A stretch of DNA of 36,649 nt from Candidatus Gallimonas merdae (GTDB lineage Bacteria > Bacillota > Clostridia > Christensenellales > Borkfalkiaceae): the NCBI GenBank assembly GCA_904419525.1, contig CAJFRT010000018.1:1-36649 (forward strand). Reading direction: 5' to 3'. Numbering within the stretch: the stretch's first letter is position 1; each line of letters starts with the position of its first letter. Both the position numbers and the translations under genes were made by a program. The notes below the pieces were generated by a model that was given only the letters and a program-made list of their open reading frames with translations, was not told where the DNA came from and ran no database searches. This document shows positions 15,621 through 24,784 of the stretch, one piece after another.

Positions 15621-18600
15621 ATGAAAAAGCTGAAATTTCTGCTTCTCGGACTTCTGACGGCTTCGCTTGCGGGCGCGCTGGCAGCCTGCTCGCAGGATTC
15701 GCAGACGTATACCTTTACGTTCGATACGCGCGGCGGAACGCAGATCGAGCCGCTCGAGCTGAAGGAGGGCGAAGCCGTTACGCGGCCTTCCGACCCGACC
15801 AAGCAGATGTTTACGTTCAACGACTGGTATACCGACACGACGTACTCGCAGGTCTACTCGTTCGGAACGATGCCCGCGCAGGACGTCACCGTCTATGCGC
15901 GCTGGACGCCGCAGACGAGCGTCCTCATCGAGTATGACAGCATGGGCGGAACTGCCGTCAGTCCCAGCGTCGGCCAGGTCGGCAGCACGTTTGCCCGTCC
16001 CGATGCGCCTGAACGCACCGGATATGTGTTTGACGGCTGGTTTACGGACAGCGAATGCACCCAGCGCTATGCGTTCACGGTATTCCCTGCGGAGAATATG
16101 ACGCTGTATGCGGGCTGGCAGAAGGACACTGCGAATTTCGCGTTCATCACCTACTACGGCAACGGGAAGCAGCTCGCCGATCCGGTGCCCGTTCCCAAGG
16201 GCAGTTCGTTTGCGGAACTGGACGACAAGTATAAGATCGTCTTCGGCGACGACATCGTCTCTGACGGCTGGTTCACCGACGAACAGCGCAACTTCGAGTA
16301 TACGCCCGGAGTGGTGGACGGCGAACTTTCCCTGTACACGACCTATTATACGAGCGGGCTTTCGTTTGAAGATGGCGGCGTCACGGGATACACGGGTTCC
16401 TCGCAGCAGGTCATCGTGCCGGACGTGAACAAGCATATGCCCATCAGCTATGTGGGCGAGGGCGCGTTCCGCGCGCAGAACGTGACGTCCGTCACCCTTC
16501 CCGACAGTATCCGCCAGGTCAGCGACTACGCGTTCTATGACTGTCAGTACCTTGCAACGGTCAATCTGACGGCAAACGTCACTTCGGTCGGCGAATATGC
16601 GTTTGCAAACGCGAAGCGGCTGGAAAGCTACGGAACGATCGGTGCGACCGCCATTCCGGAGGGATGCTTCCTGGGCTGTGCGCAGCTCAACGAGGTCGTG
16701 CTTCCCGAAAATACGCGCACGATCGGCGCACAGGCCTTTGCAGACTGCACGTCCCTGACGCAGATCGCGCTTCCCGACACCGTTACTTCGGTCGGCGCGC
16801 AGGTCTTTGACGGCTGTTCGCTGCTGGAAAACGTCGCGCTCTCCGCATCGCTGACATCGCTCGGCGAAGACGCGTTCGCGAACTGCCCGGCGCTTACTGC
16901 GGTCACCGTTCCGGAGACAAACACGCGCTTTACGCTGGAGGACGGAAACCTTTACAGCGGCACGCAGCTCGTCCGCTATTTTGCGGGGGAGAAGGGGGAG
17001 ACCTCCTTCACGCTCCCTGCCGGGAAACGCTCGGTCGCGGCGTATGCGTTTGAAAACGCCCCCGCCATCACTTCGGTGACCTTCCCCGTCGGAACGACGC
17101 TTGCCGCGGGTGCGCTCATCGGCCTTGACGCCCTGGAGAGTCTCACCCTTCCCGCACTTGATTTTGGCGGAAACGGCTATCTGGCCACGGCGTTCGGCGC
17201 GCGCGAAGCGGAAACGGGCGGAACATACAGTTTCTACATTCCTGCAACGCTTGCAACGGTCACGTTTAACGCCGATGTGAGCGAGCTTGCGGACTATGCG
17301 TTCTACGGCGCGACGGGGCTTTCCTCGGTGACGGGGCTGGATTCCGTCACGGGCATCGGCGACGGCGCATTTGCCTATACGGCGGTCTCGGCGTTCGAGA
17401 TCCCCGCAGGGGTGCGTTCGTTCGGAAGCCGCGTGTTTGAGGGCTGCGGGATCGCGGCCTATGCGGTGGCAGAGGGGAACACGTACTACCGCGTATATGA
17501 CGACTGCCTGTATTCGACGGCCGGAACGCTTGTCGCGGTCCCCGTGGACAAGACGGCCGTCTCGTTCCCCGAAGAGTTCGTTGTCAGTGCGATCGGCGAA
17601 TATGCATTCTATGGCAGTGCGGTCACGGAGCTGGAAATTCCCGATTCGGTGACGCACATCGGCTTTGCGGCGCTGGGCAACATGCAGGCGCTCACAAGCC
17701 TCTCCGTTCCCGTCATCGGTGAATCGGCAGGCGGCGAAAACGACTACATGGGCTATGTGTTCGGATCGCGCATGAACATCGTGACGTCGACGAATTCCAT
17801 TTTCTCGACGCTCAGCGTGTCGCGCGCAAGCAACCTGCCTGCAAATCTCAAAGCGATCGCCGTCACGAAGGCGTATTCCGAAATTCCGGACAAGGCGTTC
17901 GCGCTGCTGACGGGCGTCACGGATGTATCCGTGTTTGCGGGCGAGCCTGCGACAGCTGTTCTGTCTTACGGCGCGTTCTCGTTCTATCACACTTCGCTGG
18001 AAGGGTGGAATTTTGCGGACGGGACGACCGCCGTCGGCGAATCGGCATTCCGCGGCACCTGTCTTCCAGAAGTCAGCCTTCCCGGCACCGTCGGGGCAAA
18101 TGCGGGCATTGCAAGCTTTGCCGAGATCAGGGGCCTTGCATCGATCGAACTGGGCGACGGCATCACGCAGATCCCCGCGGCGATGTTCTATACCGCCTAC
18201 ACGTCCGGAGAGGTCTCCGACGACGACGGCTATACCTACAACGTGCAGCGTTCGTCGGTCAAAGAGCTTGTGATCCCCGAATCGGTCACGAGCATTGGTT
18301 CGGAGGCATTCCGCGGCGTCGGCATGGCGGAGTTCTGGGAACCTGCATCTCCCACGCAGCAGCCGCTCGCCTTTGTACACGGCACGCGCAATGAGGGCTT
18401 CACGATCACCTTTGAAGCGGGCAGCGCGCTCACTTCGATCGGCGCGTCGGCGTTCTATGGCTGCGGCGCGGAGACGCTTGCGCTCCCCGCAACCGTCGAA
18501 AGCGTGGGATTGAGTGCATTCGAGAACAGCCTCTTCCTGACGGAAGTCACATTCGGCGCCGATGGCGCGGGCAATGAGAGCCGCCTCGGCGAGCTGTGGG

Positions 18601-18854
18601 CATACGGCTTTGCCGGCTGTGAGAAGCTGGCAAGCGTTACGCTGTACGGCGTGACGACGCCCCCCGTATACGGTCTGACGGCGGATCCCGATGAATCTCC
18701 CGACGCGGCGCGTGCGGCCGTGTTCGGCGGAAATGCCGAAGGCTTTACCGTCTATGTCCCCGAAGCCGCGGTGTCTGCCTATCAGAGCGCGGACGGTTGG
18801 AAAGAAATTACCGTTTCGGCGATCGGTTCCGGCACGGAAGGAGGCAATGCATGA
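15621..18854 (+). CDS. LRR_5 / Listeria-Bacteroides repeat surface lipoprotein
   Basis: A 1077-residue lipoprotein. A Lys-containing signal peptide ends in the lipobox LAAC (Cys23), so it is lipid-anchored outside the membrane. Residues about 30-245 carry InlB B-repeat/Flg_new modules (FDTRGGTQIEPL...FNDWYTD; YDSMGGTAV...GYVFDGWFTD). The rest is a long array of BspA-type LRR_5 repeats, similar to those of the preceding protease. No enzymatic motif is seen; such proteins bind host or matrix ligands, or partner proteins. It starts three bases after the protease stop, with GAGGAGGGG as ribosome site, and its stop overlaps the next ATG. Co-transcription with the protease and Opp genes suggests a substrate-capture role, which is inferred. 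Confidence 0.88.
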   Translation: MKKLKFLLLGLLTASLAGALAACSQDSQTYTFTFDTRGGTQIEPLELKEGEAVTRPSDPTKQMFTFNDWYTDTTYSQVYSFGTMPAQDVTVYARWTPQTSVLIEYDSMGGTAVSPSVGQVGSTFARPDAPERTGYVFDGWFTDSECTQRYAFTVFPAENMTLYAGWQKDTANFAFITYYGNGKQLADPVPVPKGSSFAELDDKYKIVFGDDIVSDGWFTDEQRNFEYTPGVVDGELSLYTTYYTSGLSFEDGGVTGYTGSSQQVIVPDVNKHMPISYVGEGAFRAQNVTSVTLPDSIRQVSDYAFYDCQYLATVNLTANVTSVGEYAFANAKRLESYGTIGATAIPEGCFLGCAQLNEVVLPENTRTIGAQAFADCTSLTQIALPDTVTSVGAQVFDGCSLLENVALSASLTSLGEDAFANCPALTAVTVPETNTRFTLEDGNLYSGTQLVRYFAGEKGETSFTLPAGKRSVAAYAFENAPAITSVTFPVGTTLAAGALIGLDALESLTLPALDFGGNGYLATAFGAREAETGGTYSFYIPATLATVTFNADVSELADYAFYGATGLSSVTGLDSVTGIGDGAFAYTAVSAFEIPAGVRSFGSRVFEGCGIAAYAVAEGNTYYRVYDDCLYSTAGTLVAVPVDKTAVSFPEEFVVSAIGEYAFYGSAVTELEIPDSVTHIGFAALGNMQALTSLSVPVIGESAGGENDYMGYVFGSRMNIVTSTNSIFSTLSVSRASNLPANLKAIAVTKAYSEIPDKAFALLTGVTDVSVFAGEPATAVLSYGAFSFYHTSLEGWNFADGTTAVGESAFRGTCLPEVSLPGTVGANAGIASFAEIRGLASIELGDGITQIPAAMFYTAYTSGEVSDDDGYTYNVQRSSVKELVIPESVTSIGSEAFRGVGMAEFWEPASPTQQPLAFVHGTRNEGFTITFEAGSALTSIGASAFYGCGAETLALPATVESVGLSAFENSLFLTEVTFGADGAGNESRLGELWAYGFAGCEKLASVTLYGVTTPPVYGLTADPDESPDAARAAVFGGNAEGFTVYVPEAAVSAYQSADGWKEITVSAIGSGTEGGNA

Positions 18855-20020
18855 AGCGCAAGGCAATCATGATCCTCGGCGCGCTCGCGGCCCTCACGTT
18901 CGGGCTGGCCCTTGCGGGCTGCGCGCAGGAAAGACTGACGCTGGACGACCTAGACGAAATGGGGTATCCCCACACCGTCACATTTGACTTGATGGGCGGG
19001 AAATCGGGCGAAAACCATGTACTTGTGCAGCGGGTCAGGGACAATTCGCTCGTCGTGGAACCGGGCACCAACATCATTGTGGGGGAGGCGCCCACGCGCA
19101 GCGGCTATACGTTCAACGCGTTCTACCGTGGCACTAAGGACGGCGAGAACGTTACCTACGGCGAGGAGTGGGACTTTGAGACCGACCGCGTGACGGAGGA
19201 CATCACGCTGTACGCGCGCTGGCTCTCCAACTACACCATCACGGTGCACTATGGCGAGAGCTACGAAGAGACATACACCGTTCCCGTTTCGCAGGACGCG
19301 CAGGGCAACATCCGGCCTGTCAACAGCATCTCCATTTCGGGGCAGACGGTGCTGGACAACGCCTTTTACACGAGCGCGGCAGACGCCGAAAAGAAGGAGA
19401 ACGCTGTCGCCTTCCCGTATACGCCCACAGGGCTCACGCAGGAGAACACGACGGTCGACCTCTGGGCGAACACCCTCAAAGGGGTATGGCGCCTTGTGGA
19501 GACGGCGGAGGACTTCCAGCTCTACAACGGCACCAATATCTATCTGATGAACGATATCGACTTCGGCGGCAAGGAGCTTTCATTTCCCGAGGCGTACACG
19601 GGAACGTTCGAGGGCAACGGATACACGCTCTCCAACTTCACCGTCTCGCAACAGTCGGGCACGGGAACGGGTGCGCAGTCGTTCGGGCTCTTCCGCGAGC
19701 TGCGCGCGACGGCGAGCATCCGCAACGTCACCTTCCAAAACGTGACGTATGTGGCGGAGCTGGAAAATCCCATCGTGACGGAGTACCGTACGGGAGTGCT
19801 CGCAGGGAATGCGGCACAGGGCGCCAAGATCGAGAACGTTACCATTTCGGGCGGTACCTTCACCTTCGCGGTGGCAGATGCGTTCTACGAAGATCTCGAA
19901 GTTAACGTCCTCGTGGGCGGCGAACCTGCCGACGGCACGGTGACGAACAGCGTTATTTCGGACGATGTCCGGGTGGAGAAGATCACCTGGTCCAAGTGGC
20001 AGGAAGAACAGAACAACTAA
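18851..20020 (+). CDS. Surface lipoprotein with Flg_new and GLUG-like regions
   Basis: A 389-residue lipoprotein read from ATG at 18851, which overlaps the previous stop (ATGA). The signal peptide ends in lipobox LAGC (Cys24). Residues about 40-125 form a Listeria-Bacteroides repeat (VTFDLMGGKSGEN...GYTFNAFYRG...ITLYARWL). A second half begins WRLVETAEDFQLYNG, then NDIDFGGKEL and FEGNGYTLSNFTV, with NVTFQNVTYV and NVTISGGTF, the style of GLUG-repeat beta-helix proteins. No catalytic motif is visible. It sits 23 bases before the solute-binding lipoprotein, so it probably belongs to the same surface complex. Confidence 0.85.
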   Translation: MKRKAIMILGALAALTFGLALAGCAQERLTLDDLDEMGYPHTVTFDLMGGKSGENHVLVQRVRDNSLVVEPGTNIIVGEAPTRSGYTFNAFYRGTKDGENVTYGEEWDFETDRVTEDITLYARWLSNYTITVHYGESYEETYTVPVSQDAQGNIRPVNSISISGQTVLDNAFYTSAADAEKKENAVAFPYTPTGLTQENTTVDLWANTLKGVWRLVETAEDFQLYNGTNIYLMNDIDFGGKELSFPEAYTGTFEGNGYTLSNFTVSQQSGTGTGAQSFGLFRELRATASIRNVTFQNVTYVAELENPIVTEYRTGVLAGNAAQGAKIENVTISGGTFTFAVADAFYEDLEVNVLVGGEPADGTVTNSVISDDVRVEKITWSKWQEEQNN

Positions 20021-20043
20021 CGGTATTATAGGAGGAAAATAAT

Positions 20044-22635
20044 ATGAACAAAACGAGAACCATGAGGGCGGCGACCTGCGCCATGGCGGCAGTTCTTTCT
20101 GTCGGTACGGCAGCGACGCTCCTCTCCGGTTGCACCAAGGAGAAGCGCGATAACGAGACGACGCCTCTCATCCTTGCCAGCGACCTCTTCGACGGCGTGT
20201 TCAATCCCTTTTTCTATACTTCGGGCGTGGACGGCGAAGTCGTGGCACAGACGCAGATCGGCATGCTCTCGAGCGACGAGACCGGTCAACCTGTGGCGGG
20301 AGAGGACGAACCCTGCGTCTCCCAGGCGTACAGTGTGGTGACGACGAAAAACAGTACGGAAGACGATCCGAACGATCCAAACGATTATTACACCGACTAT
20401 TATTTCGCCATCAAGAACGACATCACGTTCAGCGACGGCACGCCCCTCACCTATAAGGACGTGATGTTCAACATCTATATGTATCTTGACCCCGGTTATG
20501 TGGGTTCCTCCACCATGTATTCGGTGGATATCCAGGGGCTTGCGCAGTACCGCACGCAGCAGGCGGATGAGAATGCCAGCGAGGACGATTTCGGCAAGCT
20601 CATGGACACCCGTGCGCAGGCACGTATCGACTCCATTAAATATTGGGCGCAGAATAACAGGGAAGGGGATACAGACGCGCTCACCGAGCAGAACAACGCG
20701 GATATCGACATGATCCATTCGCTCTTTCAGGAAGAGCTGAACACCGACTGGACGACGGCGATGAACGCCGACATGAAGGAATACGAGAAGTACGGCTTCA
20801 CCGAGAACTGGCAGGTGTTCATGTACAACTACAACCAGTACACCGTCACCCCCAAGCGCAACGCCGACCGCGAGATCATCGGTTACGACGTCATACCCAA
20901 CTTCGACACCAACATGAAGAAGGATCAGAAAACGCTCGTCGACTATGTCTATCAGACCATGCTGGGCAGCCGTTCGAGTGCGACCAAAACATATAAGGAT
21001 AACCTCGTCAACGTCATGCTCTACTATGCGACGGCGAGCGACTTCCGCAGTTACCTCGTCTCCGATGAGACGCGCCGTGAGCTCGCGCAGAAGGACGAGG
21101 AGGGCAACATCATCTACGACGAGGACGGCGAGATGATCGTCGACCTGCGCGTGCGCGAGGTGAGCGGCGTGGAGATCCTCTTCGACCAGACGAGCATCCC
21201 CGCCGGCAGCCAGGGCAACGGCGGCGATCTGGGCGGCGAATACGACGTCCTGCACATCCGCATCAACGGCGAGGACCCCAAGGCGATCCAGAACTTCTCG
21301 TTCACGGTCGCGCCCATGCATTACTATTCGCCCATTGCCGACCAGTTCAACTACGGTCCGGGTGTCGCGGAGGAGGACTATAATTTCGGCGTCTCCTGGT
21401 CGGATCCCGACTTCATGAACGCCATCCGCGTCAACCAGGTGCCCCTCGGCGCAGGTCCCTACCGTGCGACCAACTCTTCCAACGACGGTATGCCTGCCGA
21501 CTACATTCCCGACAAGAACTCCTTCTTCAACAGCAACATGGTCTACCTGCAGCGCAACGACAGCTTCCTTCTGGGTGCGCCCAAGATCAAGTTCCTGCGC
21601 TATCAGGTTTCGTCGCAGTCCCTTCTCTATGAAGCCATCAACACGGGCGCCGTCGACTACGGTTCGCCCACGGCGACCAACGAGATGATGGGCCGCCTTG
21701 CGAATGATGACGCCGATACGCTCAGCTACACCATCACGGAAAACCTCGGCTACGGTTACATCGGCATCAACGCCGCCTTTGTCGAGGATATCAACATCCG
21801 CAAAGCCATCATGTCCGTGCTCGATCCGCAGCTCGCCCTCGACTACTACGGCGGCGGCACGCTTGCATCCATTCTGTACCGGCCCATGTCCTCTACCATC
21901 GAGTGGTGCTATCCCGATAGCGCAGGGCCGTACTATCCCTATGATGAGACGGGCGAGACGGCGCGTCATTATGTGCAGCTGGCGGGCTATACCGATACGA
22001 ACGGCGACGGATTCCTTGACGACGGCAACGGCAACACGCTCAGATATACTTTCACCATCGCGGGCGACAACGCCGACCACCCCGCCTACGCCACCATGGA
22101 GAACGCGGCGGACATCCTCAACGATATCGGCTTCGACATCACGGTGACCACGGACTCCACGGCGCTCATCAAGCTCGCGAGCGGTCAGCTCGAAGTCTGG
22201 GCGGCTGCATGGAGCTCCTCGTCCGACCCCGATATGTATCAGGTCTATCACAAGGATTCCACGGCGACCTCTATCCTTAACTGGGGGTTCCCGTCCATCG
22301 AGCGCGGCGAAGTCGGCACACAGGAAGAGCGCGATATTCTCGACGAGCTTGCCCTCCGCATCGAGCAGGGCAGAGAGACGACCGACCAAACGGAGCGTGC
22401 CAACATCTACGGCGGAATGTCGGGCGTGCGTCTTGAGGACGGCGGTGACATGAAGAACCTGAGCGCCCTCGACCTCGTCATGGAGCTTGCGGTTGAATTC
22501 CCGCTCTATCAGCGCCGCGCCCTCTATGTCTATCAGAAGGGTATCTTTGATGAGGCGACGCTCGCACTCTTTGCCGAATCCACGGCATTCCAGAGCCCGC
22601 TCTCCAAGATCTGGCTGGTCAGCTATGCGCAGTAA
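20044..22635 (+). CDS. oppA: Oversized family-5 peptide-binding lipoprotein (OppA-like)
   Basis: Binds peptides outside the cell and delivers them to OppBC. A signal peptide with lipobox LSGC (Cys30) is followed by the family start LILASDLFDGVFNPFF, and later by ITFSDGTPLTYKDVMFNIYMY, the GAGPYR motif near residue 474, and DINIRKAIMSVLDP near 583, all classical SBP_bac_5 elements. At 863 residues it is about 300 longer than usual; some 250 extra residues lie between the SDGTPLT and GAGPYR elements (about 145-400), rich in Asp, Gln and Tyr. A calcium-loop-like DTNGDGFLDD lies near residue 654. AGGAGG at about 20031-20036 is the ribosome site. oppBCDF follow directly. Peptides are the likely ligand because a protease gene leads the operon, but nickel or sugar-type members exist. 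Confidence 0.9.
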   Translation: MNKTRTMRAATCAMAAVLSVGTAATLLSGCTKEKRDNETTPLILASDLFDGVFNPFFYTSGVDGEVVAQTQIGMLSSDETGQPVAGEDEPCVSQAYSVVTTKNSTEDDPNDPNDYYTDYYFAIKNDITFSDGTPLTYKDVMFNIYMYLDPGYVGSSTMYSVDIQGLAQYRTQQADENASEDDFGKLMDTRAQARIDSIKYWAQNNREGDTDALTEQNNADIDMIHSLFQEELNTDWTTAMNADMKEYEKYGFTENWQVFMYNYNQYTVTPKRNADREIIGYDVIPNFDTNMKKDQKTLVDYVYQTMLGSRSSATKTYKDNLVNVMLYYATASDFRSYLVSDETRRELAQKDEEGNIIYDEDGEMIVDLRVREVSGVEILFDQTSIPAGSQGNGGDLGGEYDVLHIRINGEDPKAIQNFSFTVAPMHYYSPIADQFNYGPGVAEEDYNFGVSWSDPDFMNAIRVNQVPLGAGPYRATNSSNDGMPADYIPDKNSFFNSNMVYLQRNDSFLLGAPKIKFLRYQVSSQSLLYEAINTGAVDYGSPTATNEMMGRLANDDADTLSYTITENLGYGYIGINAAFVEDINIRKAIMSVLDPQLALDYYGGGTLASILYRPMSSTIEWCYPDSAGPYYPYDETGETARHYVQLAGYTDTNGDGFLDDGNGNTLRYTFTIAGDNADHPAYATMENAADILNDIGFDITVTTDSTALIKLASGQLEVWAAAWSSSSDPDMYQVYHKDSTATSILNWGFPSIERGEVGTQEERDILDELALRIEQGRETTDQTERANIYGGMSGVRLEDGGDMKNLSALDLVMELAVEFPLYQRRALYVYQKGIFDEATLALFAESTAFQSPLSKIWLVSYAQ

Positions 22636-22646
22636 CGCGGAAACAG

Positions 22647-22662
22647 GGCGCGCACGCGCGCC
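22647..22662 (+). promoter_or_regulatory. Intercistronic hairpin between oppA and oppB
   Basis: GGCGCG-CACG-CGCGCC forms a 6-bp GC-only stem between oppA and oppB, with no T-run. Hairpins at this place often protect upstream mRNA, so that binding protein outnumbers permease; inferred here. Confidence 0.5.
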
Positions 22663-22674
22663 GCGGAGTAACCT

Positions 22675-23667
22675 ATGGTAAAATACATTATCAAGCGCGT
22701 GCTGTATTCCGCGCTCATCCTGCTCATCGTGTCCATGCTGCTGTACCTTTTGGTGCGCTGCCTGCCTATCGACTTCGTTGAGAACCATTTCTTCGCTCAG
22801 GCGAACGCGGGGCAGATCTCGCGCGAAGAGTTTGACCGCATCAAGGCGCTCTATGGGCTGGAGGACAGTTCTTTCCTCGGCATCTGTCGCGGCTATTGGA
22901 AGTGGCTGACGGCGGTGTTCCACGGCGATCTGGGCACCTCGTTCAAGTACAATATGCCCGTGACGGAGGCGATCTCCCGCAATATGTGGGTGTCTTTCGG
23001 CATCGCGTTGGCGGCATTCATTCTGCAATACGCCATTTCTATCCCGCTCGGCATCAAGGCGGCGACCCACCAGTACGGTGCGGTGGACTACACCACCACC
23101 GTGTTCGCCATGATCGGCATCTCGTTCCCGTCCTTCTTCATCGCCATCCTGCTCATCAAGGTGTTCGCCATCGACCTTGGCTGGTTTCCCATCCAGGGCT
23201 TGCAGGATGCAAACTTTACGGGGTCGGGAATTGAGCTGTTCTTCAATCAGCTGTGGCACATCGTGCTGCCCATGCTTGCGATCACCATCGTCTCGATCGG
23301 CGGACTCATGCGGCACACGCGCACCAACACGCTGGAAGTGCTCAATCAGGACTACATCCGCACCGCGCGTGCCAAGGGGCTTTCCGAGCGCACGGTCATC
23401 TACAAGCACGTGTTCCGCAACACCATGGTGCCCATCGTCACGATGATGGCCGGCGTCATCCCCAGCCTGTTCGGCGGCATGATGATTTTAGAGCAGGTGT
23501 TCGCCCTGCCCGGCATCGGTCAGATGGCTTACGGCGCACTCAAGGAGGGCGACATTCCTTTCATCATGGGGTACAACATGTTCATCGCCATTCTTACGGT
23601 TATCGGCACATTGCTTTCGGACATCACGTACATGATCGTCGATCCCCGGATCAAAATCACCAAATAG
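22675..23667 (+). CDS. oppB: Oligopeptide ABC transporter permease OppB
   Basis: A 330-residue membrane subunit of the peptide importer. The start MVKYIIKRVLYSALILLIVSM is the usual first helix of the OppB/DppB family. About six hydrophobic segments follow. The EAA loop is DYIRTARAKGLSERTVIYKHVFRN, where the coupling helix contacts the ATPases, and the end IVDPRIK is typical. The ATG follows a GGAG site, and oppC begins ten bases after its stop with the AGGAGG ribosome site overlapping that stop. It pairs with OppC to form the membrane channel. Confidence 0.95.
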   Translation: MVKYIIKRVLYSALILLIVSMLLYLLVRCLPIDFVENHFFAQANAGQISREEFDRIKALYGLEDSSFLGICRGYWKWLTAVFHGDLGTSFKYNMPVTEAISRNMWVSFGIALAAFILQYAISIPLGIKAATHQYGAVDYTTTVFAMIGISFPSFFIAILLIKVFAIDLGWFPIQGLQDANFTGSGIELFFNQLWHIVLPMLAITIVSIGGLMRHTRTNTLEVLNQDYIRTARAKGLSERTVIYKHVFRNTMVPIVTMMAGVIPSLFGGMMILEQVFALPGIGQMAYGALKEGDIPFIMGYNMFIAILTVIGTLLSDITYMIVDPRIKITK

Positions 23668-23677
23668 GAGGTCTCCA

Positions 23678-24781
23678 GTGGAAGAAATTACAGAAGAGAT
23701 CATTCCCGAACGGGCGCCCGATCAGCCCGAACTGCCCGAAGAGCAGCCCGAGACACCCGCAGAGGAAAGCATTGCCGACAGGGTGCGCATCATCTCGCCC
23801 ACCCGCCTCGTCTTAAAGCGCTTTTTCCGTTCCAAGCTCTCCATTGTGGGGCTTTGCATGTTCCTGTTCCTGCTCCTCTTTTCCTTCCTCGGCCCGCTGT
23901 TTGTGCCGTGGACGGAGACGGAAGTGGACAGAACGGGCGGCGAAACGGTGTATAACATTTTGCCGGTTGAAGTGACTGTGGACGGTGAAAGGTTCACCGT
24001 CTATACGGTGGAGGTGTACACGCCTACCATCAACGTGCACGCCGATCCCTTCACTTACAGCCATGAGGAAACCCCCCGTCTGCACCTCTTCGGAACGGAC
24101 GAGAACGGGCGCGACACCTTCGTGCGTCTCATGTACGGCGGACGGCTGTCCATGATACTCAGCTTCCTCGTCGTCGTCATCTATACGGTCATCGGCGTCA
24201 TCCTGGGCGGCCTGGCGGGATACTTCGGCAAATGGGTGGATATGGTCATCATGCGAATCGTGGATATCCTGAACTGTATCCCGAGTCTACCCATTCTGCT
24301 CATTGTGGGCGCCATTCTGGAGGGCGCGGGCATCGACCAGTCGGTGCGTATCTACTATATGCTCGGATTTCTGGCACTGCTCAGCTGGACGGGCGTCGCG
24401 CGGCTCGTGCGCGGACAGATCTTTTTCCTGCGCGAACAGGAATACATCGTTGCCGCCGAGGCGCTCGGCATGAGCCCCATGCGCAAGATCTTCCACCACC
24501 TCATTCCCAACGTTATGCCGCAGCTCATCGTGTCCATGACGCTGGGTCTCGGTTCGATCATTCTCTACGAGGCGTCATTGAGCTTTTTGGGACTTGGCGT
24601 GCCCATCTCCATGGCGTCGTGGGGGCAGATGGTGCAGCGCGCGACGCAGAACACCGAGATCCTGCAATATTACACGATGGAGTGGCTGCCTGCAGGTATC
24701 CTTATCGTGCTTGCCGTGCTTGCGTTCAACTTTATCGGCGACGGTCTGCGGGACGCACTCGATCCCAAGATGAAGAGGTAG
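23678..24781 (+). CDS. oppC: Oligopeptide ABC transporter permease OppC
   Basis: A 367-residue second permease subunit, starting with GTG at 23678 behind AGGAGG at 23666-23671. The cytoplasmic N-terminus is unusually acidic and proline-rich (PERAPDQPELPEEQPETPAEE), followed by a first helix and the OppC_N region. An extracellular loop of some 70 residues (about 75-145) precedes HLFGTDENGRDTFVRLMYGGR, a strong OppC/DppC signature. The EAA loop is EYIVAAEALGMSPMRKIFHHLIPN, and the C-terminus GDGLRDALDPKMK is typical. It overlaps no gene but lies four bases from oppD. Confidence 0.95.
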   Translation: MEEITEEIIPERAPDQPELPEEQPETPAEESIADRVRIISPTRLVLKRFFRSKLSIVGLCMFLFLLLFSFLGPLFVPWTETEVDRTGGETVYNILPVEVTVDGERFTVYTVEVYTPTINVHADPFTYSHEETPRLHLFGTDENGRDTFVRLMYGGRLSMILSFLVVVIYTVIGVILGGLAGYFGKWVDMVIMRIVDILNCIPSLPILLIVGAILEGAGIDQSVRIYYMLGFLALLSWTGVARLVRGQIFFLREQEYIVAAEALGMSPMRKIFHHLIPNVMPQLIVSMTLGLGSIILYEASLSFLGLGVPISMASWGQMVQRATQNTEILQYYTMEWLPAGILIVLAVLAFNFIGDGLRDALDPKMKR

Positions 24782-24784
24782 GCT

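Noticed and set aside
11811..18866. A 2351-codon open frame on the minus strand, antisense to the protease and the LRR lipoprotein
   Set aside because: It spans the junction of two well-supported genes, is very rich in Arg, Asp, His and Gly, has no ribosome site or domain, and is explained by the codon bias of the GC-rich repeats on the plus strand.
20026..23409. A 1127-codon minus-strand open frame antisense to oppA and oppB
   Set aside because: Shadow of GC-rich coding sequence with a well-supported plus strand.
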